The notes: generated by a model from the letters alone, not told the origin. DNA of 64,000 bases from Planctomycetaceae bacterium (GCA_020638975.1 JACKHN010000029.1:1-64000); one strand, 5' to 3'. Positions 16,921-27,121 are shown, counted from the first letter of the stretch. Numbers and translations: made by a program.

Positions 16921-17103
16921 GCTACACGGCATCTCCATAGGTTTCGTGGTCGAAGTGTCAGTATAAACGGGGCGAGGTCGGCTGTCGTGCCCCGAATCAG
17001 AACCTTGCCGCATATCGCCTTGAATGCTCGAAGTCTTGACCTTGGAACTCCCCCAGCTACATTGGCTCAGACATAGATCGCAACCACCGAAAGGCATCGC
17101 CCG

Positions 17104-20100
17104 ATGAAATCAGTGATTCAGTATTCAACGCAACTTGCACTATTTACTTGCTCTATACTTTGTACCGCTTCGGGAGCCGTTGCCGAATCGCCGGTGGTCG
17201 AAAGCGAGTTCGTTTATACGAGTGCTCCTTTTCCGGAGTGCCATGCGTCCACCATCGTCGAAGCCGCTGACGGAACGCTGGTTGCGGCTTGGTTCGGCGG
17301 CACGCGAGAGAAGAATCCTGATGTTGGGATCTGGGTGGCGCGGAAACTGAAGGGAGCGTGGACGGCTCCGGTGGAGGTTGCGACTGGTGTGCAATCGGCC
17401 GACAAGCGGTTTCCGTGCTGGAACCCAGTACTGTTTCAACCGCAGAACGGCCCGCTGCTGCTGTTCTTCAAAGTTGGGCCGACTCCGGATACATGGTGGG
17501 GCGAACTGTTGATCTCGACTGATCATGGAAAGTCTTGGAAAGATCGCCAGCGGTTGCCGAACAACGGCATCGGCCCTGTCAAGAACAAGCCCGTTCAGAT
17601 GGCAGACGGATCGATCTGGTGCCCGTCGAGCACCGAGCATGACGGTTGGCGCGTGCATCTTGAAGTCACGCGAGACAACGCAAAAACATGGACAACGACC
17701 GGCTTCTTGAATGGTAAAGAGAACGGAGCGATTCAACCGAGTTTGCTGACGCATCGCGATGGCCGATGGCAAATGCTCTGCCGCAATCAGAACGGTAACA
17801 ACGGACACATCTGGCAGACTTGGTCCGAGGATCAAGGCAAGACTTGGAGCGAGTTCGAGTCGACAGGTTTGCCGAACCCAAATTCCGGCACCGACGCGGT
17901 GACGTTGCGAGATGGGCGACAGTTGCTGGTCTACAACCATACAAATCGAGGCGGCGAGTTCCCGGCAAGCCGCGCGATGTTGAACGTCGCTGTCAGCGAG
18001 AACGGTCGTGATTGGTCGGCGGCATTGGTACTGGAACGATCAAAGGGCGAGTACTCTTACCCAGCGGTCATTCAAACCGAGGACGGGCTGGTTCACATTA
18101 CTTATACGTGGAAACGAGAACGTGTCCGACACGTCGTGATTGATCCGAGCAAGCTGACGCTGACGCCCATCAAGGACAGCGTTTGGCCGGATGACGTCGA
18201 GCAACTCGCTGCCGCAACGGAGACCGTTCCCCAAGGAATCTCCGACGCGTCGAATGAAAAACTTAAGCGTTTAAAAATCAATCGCGATGATGCAACGAGT
18301 TTCGTGGGTGTTGGCTTGTGGGCATGGCCGCTGCCGATTGATTGGGACAACGATGGCGATCTTGACCTCGTCGTCTCTTGTCCTGACGTGCCCTATCGCG
18401 GTATCCATTTGTTCGAGAATCCTGGCGGCGGAAAAATTCCTGTATTCAAGCCAGCCGTCACGGTTGGTGATCGACATGGCAATATCAGCGTCTCCTACGT
18501 GGATGGTAAGCCTCGCGTGTTGATTCCCGGACACGAGTTGACCAACTTTCGCGATCAGAAGTTCGAACAGTTGACCAAGGTCTACGACAAGACAAACATT
18601 CATCCCAACAAGGTCCGACAGAATCTATGGCGATACGTCGACTACGACGGAGACGGTGCACTCGATCTCATTGTGGGCGTTGGCGACTGGACCGACTACG
18701 GTTGGGACAACGCGTACGACGCAGAGGGCAATTGGACCAATGGGCCGTTGCGTGGGTTCGTCTACGTCCTGCGAAACCTCGGCACGAACGACAAGCCCAG
18801 TTATGACGAACCGGTAAAAGTCCTGGCCGATGGCAAGCCGGTCGACGTTTATGGTATGCCATCCCCAAACTTCGCGGACTTTGATGGGGATGGTGATCTC
18901 GATCTGTTATGCGGCGAGTTCGTCGATAGCTTTAACTACTTCGAGAACGTCGGTTCGAGGACGAAGCCGCAGTATGCGTCAGCGCGCAAGCTCACGCATG
19001 ACGGTGATCAAATCAAGATGGATTTGCAAATGATTGTCCCGACTGCGATCGATTGGGACAGTGATGGCGACGTAGACTTGATCGTAGGGGACGAGGACGG
19101 TCGCGTCGCCTTCGTCGAACACACCGGTCGCGTTGTCGATGGCATTCCGGCTTTCCTGCTGCCGATCTACTTTCGACAAGAAGCTCAATACGCCAAGTTC
19201 GGTGCGTTGGTAACACCGGTCAGTGTCGACTGGGACGATGATGGTGATGAAGACCTGATCTGTGGCAATTCCGCGGGCTACATCGCATGGATCGAGAACT
19301 TGGATGGTGGCAATCCGCCCGCTTGGTCGGAGCCACAGTTACTGGCTGCGGACGGCGAGACGATTCGGATTCAAGCTGGCAGCAACGGTTCGATCCAAGG
19401 CCCCTGCGAAGCGAAGTGGGGCTATACGACACTCACGGTTGCCGACTGGGATCACGATGGCCTGCGAGATCTTGTGGTTAACTCGATTTGGGGCAAAGTG
19501 GTTTGGTATCGCAACATCGGAACCGAAGGGACACCGAAGCTCGCTGGAGCGAAGCCGATCGAAGTTGATTGGCCTGCCGGTTCGACGCCGCCAAGTCCGG
19601 CGTGGAACTGGTGGAAGCCCAGCGGCAACGAATTGAGCACGCAATGGCGGACAACGCCGGTGGTTATCGATTTGGACCTCGATGGCTTGAATGACCTCGT
19701 CATGCTCGATCACGAAGGATACTTGTCCTTCTTTCGACGCTCGCGTCAAAGCGACGAGTTACGGCTCGCTCCAGGTGAGCGCATCTTCCATGATTCGACC
19801 GGCCAGCCGTTGCGGCTAAACGCAGGTGAGGCCGGGCGAAGCGGACGCCGCAAGTTGTGCTTCGCGGATTGGGACGGCGATGGGCGGCTGGACTTGCTCG
19901 TCAACAGCACGAGCATTAACTTGCTTCGCAACATCTCGACAAAGGAGAACCCTTGGACCTTCCGCGATGAAGGGCTCGTCGATGACACGCGTTTGGCTGG
20001 GCACACGACCAGCCCGACGACGGTCGATTGGGACCGCGATGGTCGACCTGACTTAGTCATTGGAGCTGAGGACGGACACTTGTACTATCGTTCGAACAAC

Positions 20101-20508
20101 TGGCAGGCCGCCAATCGTAGCGAAACCGCCGAGTTGATTCTGGAGACAAGGCATGCTGCGGATGGCGTACTCGACAACGGGCAACGTGCGTTTGCGAATC
20201 GCGACTATGTTTGGTACGACGTGCCAAAAGAACTGCAAGGACGACGAATTGTCCAAACATTTGGAGGCGAGCCGGCCACGATCACCGTCGAAGCCAAGAC
20301 GTCGACGGCGATCTTCATGGCGATGTCTGGGTCCTTGCCGAGCAGTGAACTCGCGGACTGGACGAAAGCCGATGGGTTGGCGTTCGGATACACCGATAGT
20401 GGCAAGACTCGAGTGAGTGTCTATCAACGCGAACTTGCGGTCGGCGAAAGGGTTTCGATTCCGCAAGGAACTTGGACCGGCGGCATCCTGCTTCTATCTG
20501 GCGAGTGA
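17104..20508 (+). CDS. Exo-alpha-sialidase (BNR) fused to nine FG-GAP/VCBS calcium repeats
   Basis: A 1134-residue secreted protein. Residues 1-27 are a signal peptide. Residues ~30-370 are a sialidase-like six-bladed propeller with Asp-box motifs (STDHGKSW, SEDQGKTW and weaker TRDNAKTW and SENGRDW). Residues ~395-1000 hold at least nine calcium-binding D-x-D-x-D-G-x-x-D-L turns, for example DWDNDGDLDL, DYDGDGALDL, DFDGDGDLDL and DWDRDGRPDL, typical of FG-GAP/VCBS beta-propellers. The last ~130 residues are a beta-rich cap. It probably binds and hydrolyses sialic-acid-like or other glycosidic ends at the cell surface; BNR proteins have varied substrates, so sialidase activity is a family inference. 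It is divergent from a sulfatase. Confidence 0.9.
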   Translation: MKSVIQYSTQLALFTCSILCTASGAVAESPVVESEFVYTSAPFPECHASTIVEAADGTLVAAWFGGTREKNPDVGIWVARKLKGAWTAPVEVATGVQSADKRFPCWNPVLFQPQNGPLLLFFKVGPTPDTWWGELLISTDHGKSWKDRQRLPNNGIGPVKNKPVQMADGSIWCPSSTEHDGWRVHLEVTRDNAKTWTTTGFLNGKENGAIQPSLLTHRDGRWQMLCRNQNGNNGHIWQTWSEDQGKTWSEFESTGLPNPNSGTDAVTLRDGRQLLVYNHTNRGGEFPASRAMLNVAVSENGRDWSAALVLERSKGEYSYPAVIQTEDGLVHITYTWKRERVRHVVIDPSKLTLTPIKDSVWPDDVEQLAAATETVPQGISDASNEKLKRLKINRDDATSFVGVGLWAWPLPIDWDNDGDLDLVVSCPDVPYRGIHLFENPGGGKIPVFKPAVTVGDRHGNISVSYVDGKPRVLIPGHELTNFRDQKFEQLTKVYDKTNIHPNKVRQNLWRYVDYDGDGALDLIVGVGDWTDYGWDNAYDAEGNWTNGPLRGFVYVLRNLGTNDKPSYDEPVKVLADGKPVDVYGMPSPNFADFDGDGDLDLLCGEFVDSFNYFENVGSRTKPQYASARKLTHDGDQIKMDLQMIVPTAIDWDSDGDVDLIVGDEDGRVAFVEHTGRVVDGIPAFLLPIYFRQEAQYAKFGALVTPVSVDWDDDGDEDLICGNSAGYIAWIENLDGGNPPAWSEPQLLAADGETIRIQAGSNGSIQGPCEAKWGYTTLTVADWDHDGLRDLVVNSIWGKVVWYRNIGTEGTPKLAGAKPIEVDWPAGSTPPSPAWNWWKPSGNELSTQWRTTPVVIDLDLDGLNDLVMLDHEGYLSFFRRSRQSDELRLAPGERIFHDSTGQPLRLNAGEAGRSGRRKLCFADWDGDGRLDLLVNSTSINLLRNISTKENPWTFRDEGLVDDTRLAGHTTSPTTVDWDRDGRPDLVIGAEDGHLYYRSNNWQAANRSETAELILETRHAADGVLDNGQRAFANRDYVWYDVPKELQGRRIVQTFGGEPATITVEAKTSTAIFMAMSGSLPSSELADWTKADGLAFGYTDSGKTRVSVYQRELAVGERVSIPQGTWTGGILLLSGE

Positions 20509-20582
20509 GTTGCAAGATACAATAGTCTCTCTTTGGCAAGGAATCACATTGTCGGCGACCTGTGCTCTAGGAGGGCGTTCCC

Positions 20583-20852
20583 ATTTATACATGCAGCGAA
20601 TGCGATCGCCAGTTCAACAGGTATGATACGCCCGGGAAATGCCCGGTGTGTGGCGAATGGGAGAAACTGGAATGCGATTCGTGCGGCTATAAGGGCGGCG
20701 CCAAACCGTTCTTCGATGCGGGATGCAAGTGCCCCAAATGCGGGCACAAAGTCCGTGTATCGGGAGCCGAGTTCAATCCTTGGCTGATCGTGGCCATCGT
20801 GGCCACGGCTTGCGTTATTGGCGGGGCAGTCTGTTTGTTCGCACTGAGTTAA
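20583..20852 (+). CDS. Zinc-ribbon single-pass membrane protein (probable AUU start)
   Basis: The frame is bounded upstream by TAG at 20568. Between it and the first Cys pair there is no ATG, GTG or TTG; the only plausible initiator is ATT at 20583, 8 nt after AGGAGG (20569-20574). From there the 89-residue product has four CxxC pairs (4/7, 20/23, 31/34, 50/53), forming two rubredoxin-like zinc ribbons, then one membrane helix (about 67-88). Starting at the first GTG (20646) would delete three of the ligands. It is likely a cytoplasmic zinc domain anchored to the membrane; function unknown. It lies 74 bp after the sialidase-VCBS gene on the same strand and is convergent with the dockerin protein. 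Confidence 0.75.
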   Translation: MYTCSECDRQFNRYDTPGKCPVCGEWEKLECDSCGYKGGAKPFFDAGCKCPKCGHKVRVSGAEFNPWLIVAIVATACVIGGAVCLFALS

Positions 20853-20891
20853 ATTAACTCCATCCGCAAGCTACCGCGAACCCAACTGCAA

Positions 20892-23800
20892 TTATTCAAG
20901 GTTGAAAAGTTCGACCTCGAACAAGATATTCTCATCGGCATCCGCGAGACCAGCGAACCATTCTTCACGGGCACTCGGCGCGTTCGCTACGGCGACGATT
21001 GAAAAAGGCTCGACGCGAGCTGCTTCTTTTGCCTGACGCATAGTCTGGCCCATGATCGAGCCGACTTGACGATCGTCTCCATCTTTCTGGAGTGGCAGTA
21101 TCAAAGAGGGCGCGATTGCCGCCGATGAATCAATCGTCTCATCGACCTCGGATGACTCCCCTTCGCCAGAACCTCGGTTGTTGATGAAGTTGATAACGAT
21201 CAATACGTCGAGCGGTGTGATGAACGAGTCGCCATTCACGTCAAAGTAAGGCGGCGGCGTGCCTTCCGGAGGCGGCAGCGGTAAACGACCCGATGGGTCG
21301 CGGAAACGCGGGTTGTTTAGTTCGTTAATAAGGAGCAACACGTCGAGAGGCACGACGAAGCCACTATTGTCGACGTCGCGTGGGTTCGCAGTGTTTTGCC
21401 ATACTTTGCCGTCTTCGCCAATACTCACTAGGAACGTGCGAGTGAAAGCACCGCCATCCGCTTCCCGCACCGTGACTGCCACTAATGCAGATCCCGGCTC
21501 AGTCGCAATCGGTGCTAGGGTCAAAGTTCCCGTCAGGCTGGGCGACGAATACGTCACGATCGGATCAGGCAGGATGTCGTGGTTATTGCTCGTAGCAGTA
21601 ATCGAAAGAACTTCGTTGCCTTCATCGCCATCGGTGATTCCCGAGAGATGGATATCGTGCGATGTGATGGTCGTGTCGAGAATGACTGCAGGGATGCGGT
21701 CCAATGTCGGCGGATCATCAATTTGAATGACCGTGATCACCGCATTCTCTTGAACCGTGCTGAAGGCTGAAGTGCCTCCAGTGACCGTGGTGTCAGCAGT
21801 TCCGCCAGCAGTCCCTGTCGATTGATCCCAAGCCCGGAATGAAAACGATGCGGTACCATGAAAATTCGCGTTGGGAACGAATCGTACTCGCCGTTGCGCT
21901 GACAGCAGCAAAGCGGACGTTGGCGATGCCGTGATCGTCGTCCACGACGTTGTATCAACGCCATGCTGCCAGACACCATTCGCGTTATCGACGGCGACGA
22001 TTGCGATACCACCGATCAACGGCCCATCAATGTCCGTGATCGCGCCAGTTTGTACGATGGCGCTGACGGTGTCGCCGACGGAGTTCACTTTATCTTCGTC
22101 GATCGCGGTCAGGACATGATTGGCACTCGGGTCGAGAACGGGAGCGTCGTTGACTCCTTGGACCGTAAGAGTTGCGGTTACGATATTGAAACTGAAGGCG
22201 CTGGTGCCGCCACTCGCAGAAGTATCGTGTTCGGTGCCTGCCGTCCCGACCGTCTGGTCCCAGGCACGGAAGCGAAGCGTAGCGGTCCCACTGAAGTCTG
22301 GGTTGGGAACAAATCGCAGGCGGGCAGTGGACGCGAGCAATCGGGCCTGCGGTGTGCTCACCACACCGAAATCGAGCCAATCGTCCGCGACTTTATACTG
22401 CCAAGTTCCATTGCCGGTGCTTGTTCCTACGACTGCGATCGACTTTAAGGAGACGCCATCGGGATCTACAATCGAACCGTCACGTACGACCGACGCAACT
22501 AGGTTGCCCGCAGGATCTGCCGTATCTTCAACGACCGGAGAAAACACGGGAGTCGGTGTCGCGCTCAAGATCGGAGCATCGTTCACGGACGTGAGGGTCA
22601 CCGTCGCCGTCGCGGTTGGGCTGTTCGAAACGCCGTCGTTCACGATCGCGGTAATAAGTCGAGCGGTTAGTACGGGGGCATTCGAAGCATTGCGGTACTG
22701 AAGGGTGCGAAGCACGGTCTGATACACCGAGGCCGAGGCACTTCCCGTTAATGTCAGCTTCCCAAGTGTCGGATTGTAGCTGGAAGTGAGTCCAGAAGAA
22801 CCGACGGTCACACTTAGCGATTCATCAACACCATTCATCAAGTTCGTGATCGTAATCGACGCCGAAGCAAGCGACGCGTCGTCACTTACGATCAAGTCGG
22901 TATCGACGATCGTTACCGGCGGTTGATCTTCCGTGAAGGCGGCTTGGAAGTTCAGACCGCTGTCGTTATCGCCGTTTAAGTCCAAACGTGGCGGCGGGTT
23001 TTCGATGGCGAGCGAAGCTGCACCTTGCGTATAGACTCGGAACGGTTTGCCTTCGAAGTTGACCGGAGCGATCTCAGTCCAACCGGTACCGATCGTCACC
23101 AAGTCGCCCAAGTCGCGTCGAACGATCAAGCGATTCGACGTATCCGACAGATTGAGGACTTCACGCACGCCGCCAATGACGAGGGTGTTGTTTCCCGTAC
23201 CTGTGATGTCAATCTGTTCGATGCCAGTGATTCGATTATTCGGAATGGCGGAAAGATCGAGCGTCAGCCCAGCCGCTTCGAGTCGCAGCGTGTCTACTCC
23301 GCGACCACCTGCGACCTGGCGGAAGGTCAAGTCGGATACGCCGAGGATGTCGTTGCCTTGCCCACCACGTAACACATCCGGACCGCCCGCACCGTGAAGC
23401 AAGTCGTTTCCTTGCGCGCCAATCAACGCATCGGCACCAGTCGTTCCCGTTAGGTCACTGTCGCCTTCGGTACCAACGATCGGCTGTTTGCCGCGAAAGT
23501 CTCGTCCAAAGAGTACATACGAACGGCCCGCCGAACCGGAATAGGGATACGATGAAGGCGCACCGATCAACACGTCGTCGAAGCCATCGCCGTTGATGTC
23601 GCCTGCGGCCGAGACGGAGTATCCACTGCGGTCGAGAAATCGGTCGCCAATCAGCCTCATCCCTTGGTCGTCGGTCAGGGTGGCGAGCGTTAATCCGTTA
23701 GCAAACCCACCAGGACGACCAAAGATCAGATACGACTCGCCCACTCCGGAAGAACTGCTGCTGTCGGCGTAGGGCGCTCCGATAATCAGGTCAGAAAAGC

Positions 23801-24365
23801 CGTCGCCGTCTACATCGCCTGCGGAACTCACCGAGAAACCAGCGTAGTCAACTCCATCAACGCCTGCGACAACGGTCCCATCAATTCCTGTAATGCTGAA
23901 GCCGTTTCCGGATCCGTCGAGCGACCTCAAATTGATCGAGGCACTGAAGCCGCTTGCTTTACCGTAGATCACGTAGGCAACACCTGATCCTGCTGGATTG
24001 GCGGTGTCGTAGTCCCAAGGGTTATTGCGATCGCCGGGCGCGCCGACAAGCAGATCGTCGAAGCCATCGCCGTTAAAGTCGCCAGCGGAACTGATTGAAA
24101 AACCGGCGCGTTCATGAGGCAGGCCACCATTCACACGAAAGCCGTTCGTCCCGTCAAGTTGATTGACGCCCTGTGCTGGATTCGTGCCGCCGAAGATGAT
24201 GTAGCCCGTTCCCGCACCGACGAGACCGCTGGGGTCCGCGTACGGAGAACTCACCGCGAGATCGTCGAAACCATCACCGTTTAAGTCGCCGACTGAGTTG
24301 ACCGCCGTGCCGAGGTGATCGCTTGCGGCCAATCCAAATAGCTGGAAAGCTTTCACCGTTTCCAC
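20892..24365 (-). CDS. Giant FG-GAP / cadherin-like / dockerin surface protein (intact C-terminal part)
   Basis: 1157 readable codons; the true N-terminus lies further upstream in the damaged stretch. In order there are FG-GAP repeats of integrin-alpha type (D-x-N-G-D-G-F-D-D-L and DVDGDGFSDLIIGAPYADSS), a haemolysin-type calcium motif region (GTTGADALIGAQGNDLLHGA), at least three cadherin-like or Ig-like domains marked by SVNDAPIL and GVNDAPVL, and a C-terminal dockerin-like pair of EF-hand loops (DVDNSGFVVPLDVLLLIN and DVNGDSFITPLDVLIVIN). The protein is secreted, calcium-dependent and probably adhesive or matrix-forming. The dockerin pair with a Pro-rich linker is typical of planctomycete exported proteins, whose cohesin partner is usually unknown. 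Confidence 0.85.
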   Translation of the reverse strand: METVKAFQLFGLAASDHLGTAVNSVGDLNGDGFDDLAVSSPYADPSGLVGAGTGYIIFGGTNPAQGVNQLDGTNGFRVNGGLPHERAGFSISSAGDFNGDGFDDLLVGAPGDRNNPWDYDTANPAGSGVAYVIYGKASGFSASINLRSLDGSGNGFSITGIDGTVVAGVDGVDYAGFSVSSAGDVDGDGFSDLIIGAPYADSSSSSGVGESYLIFGRPGGFANGLTLATLTDDQGMRLIGDRFLDRSGYSVSAAGDINGDGFDDVLIGAPSSYPYSGSAGRSYVLFGRDFRGKQPIVGTEGDSDLTGTTGADALIGAQGNDLLHGAGGPDVLRGGQGNDILGVSDLTFRQVAGGRGVDTLRLEAAGLTLDLSAIPNNRITGIEQIDITGTGNNTLVIGGVREVLNLSDTSNRLIVRRDLGDLVTIGTGWTEIAPVNFEGKPFRVYTQGAASLAIENPPPRLDLNGDNDSGLNFQAAFTEDQPPVTIVDTDLIVSDDASLASASITITNLMNGVDESLSVTVGSSGLTSSYNPTLGKLTLTGSASASVYQTVLRTLQYRNASNAPVLTARLITAIVNDGVSNSPTATATVTLTSVNDAPILSATPTPVFSPVVEDTADPAGNLVASVVRDGSIVDPDGVSLKSIAVVGTSTGNGTWQYKVADDWLDFGVVSTPQARLLASTARLRFVPNPDFSGTATLRFRAWDQTVGTAGTEHDTSASGGTSAFSFNIVTATLTVQGVNDAPVLDPSANHVLTAIDEDKVNSVGDTVSAIVQTGAITDIDGPLIGGIAIVAVDNANGVWQHGVDTTSWTTITASPTSALLLSAQRRVRFVPNANFHGTASFSFRAWDQSTGTAGGTADTTVTGGTSAFSTVQENAVITVIQIDDPPTLDRIPAVILDTTITSHDIHLSGITDGDEGNEVLSITATSNNHDILPDPIVTYSSPSLTGTLTLAPIATEPGSALVAVTVREADGGAFTRTFLVSIGEDGKVWQNTANPRDVDNSGFVVPLDVLLLINELNNPRFRDPSGRLPLPPPEGTPPPYFDVNGDSFITPLDVLIVINFINNRGSGEGESSEVDETIDSSAAIAPSLILPLQKDGDDRQVGSIMGQTMRQAKEAARVEPFSIVAVANAPSAREEWFAGLADADENILFEVELFNLE

Positions 24366-25165
24366 TCAACTCCTACAAATTCACGGTTGGCGAGAAGGCC
24401 GTCCTTTTTCCATAAACGACATAGGGCTTTTCCGATTCTTACCGTTACGGAGAGGTCGTCGACAGGAGTTCCCACCAGGAAATCATCGAAGCCATCGCCA
24501 TTATCGTCCTCGGCGTCGACCGATTCACCCAGATCGATCATATTCAGTAAGCCTTTTAACAAGAATCCGTTCGTGCCATTCAAGCTGGTTAGCTAGCAGT
24601 GTTGCCACAAACACGAGATAGGCTTTGCCCTGTTCCTAGCTGCGTGCCCGACGCGGTGTTTGATCTGCATAGGGCGCCCTGATGATGAAGCTTCCGGAAG
24701 CCGTCCCGCACCGTCTCCGGCGCTGCTGAGAAGCCCATGTGGTCCGCGGCGTTCAAACCGGAATAAAGCCACTTCGCCATCCGCCGCCGATGTTGGGAGT
24801 GGAGCGTAATGTCCGAGGAACCCAAACGATTTCCATTAAAATGACGTAGTAACCCGCCAGTTCCAGCCGGAAAACTGGGAGCGACAGGGGCTCCAATCAA
24901 CAGGTCGTCGTACCCATCCGCATTGATGTCCCCTGCGTTGCTGGACCGAGGAACCAGTCTGGTCTTTGGAGGAATGACACTGCAGTACAAAGCCCCGGCG
25001 AATCGGAAGCACCACCGTCTCGCAGCGCCTGGCGAGTGGCAGCACGGTCATTAATCCAGGTCTCGAGAGGCTCGAGGAGCAACTGTCGAACACCCTGTGA
25101 GAGAGGAGCGCGGCAAGCTGTTTTTGCCTTCTGTTTTCGTCGTTTTGAATAGGGATTCAGCTGCC
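24366..25165 (-). pseudogene. Frame-broken 5' part of the FG-GAP/dockerin gene
   Basis: Minus-strand frames continue the FG-GAP gene but switch repeatedly. Readable pieces are NGDGFDDFLVGTPVDDLSV, an IGKA-YVVYGKKDG-FSPTVNL segment that becomes continuous only after removing extra C residues and ignoring a TAG, a SNAGDINADGYDDLLIGAP repeat, and near 25090 the planctomycete-type head QLLLEPLET after a Lys/Arg-rich leader. The original start was probably near 25165. The lesions are single-base indels plus substitutions. Whether this is sequence error or a decayed gene is open. The following 25166-25565 shows no frame or motif I can support. Confidence 0.6.
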
Positions 25166-25565
25166 AAACACAGTGGCGACTTCAACTAGGTAAGCAATTC
25201 ACCACTTATGGTAATTGGCACCTGATCCTGCATTAATGAATTCTGCGCGACGCTAGAGCCCACTTTTTAGGGTGGCAGGTAGCGATTATGCTGGAAGAGT
25301 TGGGCTGCTTCCGTGACCATTGTAGAGGCCAACATGCAACGCCACACTTGTCGGCCTGGTTCCACATTAACGATCCTGATTGGTGATCGATGCCGACGCC
25401 ACGGCAGAGTTAGCGAGAACCATAACCAAAAGCAGGGCCGCCAGGGTTCAGGGTCGTCATCGCCCCTGCCCTAAATTTCGCCGATGAAAAGACGCTTTCC
25501 TCAAAGTGATAGATGTCGAATCGCGAATCGCACTCGCCGAGTGTTTAATCCTGTCACGGTCGCCT

Positions 25566-25860
25566 TCAAGCGAGCGTGACTTGGCGAGCGTGTTGGGAGC
25601 AACCTTCGCGTTGCTCGGTCACTTCTTTCACCCGTGACGAAGGTGATATCCATGGCGACGAGTCTTCAAGGAACGGAGCGTCAACGACTCGAGCTTTCAT
25701 ACCTTCGTCATCGGCGACGATGTTTTGAAACCTCGTAGTGGGCGTCCTGTTGCCGCAACGCGGCGGCAACCGCACGGCCTTTGGACGCGTCGCCCTCGGC
25801 AAACAAGACAAAAGCCAGGTCTCGCGCCACTGATAGAGATCGTTTTCTAAACAAGGACAT
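25566..25860 (-). pseudogene. Broken small ORF, possibly RraB-like
   Basis: ATG at 25860 begins MSLFRKRSLSVARDLAFVLF, continuing AEGDASKGRAVAAALRQQDAHYEV before the frame is lost. A second frame gives VTEQREG...VTLA up to a stop at 25566. The FAEGDASK...AAALR...YEV pattern and an EQ-x-G segment near the end resemble the RraB (ribonuclease E regulator) fold, but the middle is unreadable, so this is a weak call. It lies within the damaged 24.4-26.4 kb patch. Confidence 0.3.
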
Positions 25861-25867
25861 TGTTTAC

Positions 25868-26099
25868 CGCCATTCGTCGTCGAAGTCAGCTCCACTTTGC
25901 CAAGTGCGTCAATCGCAGTCAACATGTTATCGCGTTCTTCCCGGCTCGCCCAGACGGACTCGTCCTGCTCCAGGCGAACTTCGTAGTCGCCTTCATGCAT
26001 GTAGTCGCCATGGCCACAAAATGGGCATACCGGAGATCCACATCAGCGACACAGGGGATAAGGTTTGTCGTCGACAGTAAAAGACTGATGGCATAGCAT
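25868..26099 (-). pseudogene. Broken small Cys-rich ORF
   Basis: ATG at 26099 follows AGGAAGG. The frame gives MLCHQSFTVDDKPYPLCR, then TGA, then CGSPVCPFCGHGDYMHEGDY and DESVWASREERDNMLTAIDALGKVEL. Without the stop, a small protein of about 75 residues with closely spaced Cys pairs (a zinc-ribbon-like head) would result, ending near 25868 just before the next small ORF. The in-frame TGA may be an error, given the state of the surrounding sequence. Function not recognised. Confidence 0.35.
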
Positions 26100-26119
26100 G
26101 ACCTTCCTGATTTGCCTTC

Positions 26120-26921
26120 TTAAGACCGACCCAACCCCTGAGAACGCTTCGTCGCGGCATCGACCGCATCGATCAAGGTAACGCAGCCCGAGTCGCTCTA
26201 ACACTTGCAGACTCCAGTGATCGTCGCCACCCGGACTGGCGTGACACGACTTTGAGGACGCCAGATGTTCGCCGGTCGAGATCACCATTTGCGCGGCTCC
26301 TATTACTGTTGTAAGCGCCAATGCTGTCGCCGGAGGCAAACCTGCTCGACGCCACCGTCGCTGGAGCCGCTTCGATCATAAGAGCAACGTGTTTGACCGT
26401 TCCGAAAAGCCCGTTACGGCGTCGAGTTGCGATTCTGGCACTTGAAAAGCGATGCCAATTGATCCCATTAAGCGCCCGACTAGTTCACCATCGGCAGCGG
26501 AAGCACCCGCGCCAAGCGAGTAACCAGCAGCTCCCGCACCCACCAGACAAGGTGTGTTCGGCATGACTCGGACGATACGCTCGGTCTTCAAACCTTTGCA
26601 GAGCGCTGTCAACGGCGTGCCTGCAATGATAGAAATGAACAGGGTTTGACCGACTTTCGCTTTCGCTAACTCCCGCATCACGTCAGCAATGCTTTGTGGC
26701 TTCACTGCAAGGATGACGACGTCAGCGGCTTTGACCACAGCCTGATTTGAAGCGGCAATCTGACTGCCAGGCACGAGTTCCGCGAACCGTGTCGCAGCTT
26801 CTTGGAACGGATCGAAAGCCACGACACCGTCCGCTCGCACAAGTTCCGCAGCCACGAAACCACGAGCCAACGCAGTTGCCATCTGACCGGCTCCGATAAA
26901 GCCGATTGACATCTTCTCCAT
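26120..26921 (-). pseudogene. proC: Pyrroline-5-carboxylate reductase, 3' third frame-broken
   Basis: ProC reduces pyrroline-5-carboxylate to proline with NAD(P)H. Residues 1 to ~170 are intact: SIGFIGAGQMATALARGF (Rossmann loop), VVILAVKPQ, FISIIAGTPL and VRVMPNTPCLVGAGAAGYS. After LDAVTG the expected LSGSGPAY dimer-domain signature is scrambled (deletions in runs of G). Pieces of the normal continuation appear in alternating frames: ALMIEA, ALALTT, TVIGAAQMVISTGEH, SPGG, LQVLERLGLRY and LIDAVDAATKRSQGLGRS, with a stop at 26120. The implied full length of about 267 aa is normal. The decay begins abruptly near 26405. Confidence 0.8.
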
Positions 26922-27121
26922 CCAACTCTCCGACTCACAAGACGCTTCGGTGGCGTAATCCCACAGCGTTTCATGCTACGTCAAAGATTCGATCGCGACA
27001 ATGAGAAGGCCGCGTCCTGGATCAGGCGTCTAGAGCGGTCTACGGGTAAGTGTAGCGTTGTTTCGTCAAGATTCCCTGGGAACTAGATCGTCACAGCCGC
27101 TACACGTCCGTGCGACTCGCA

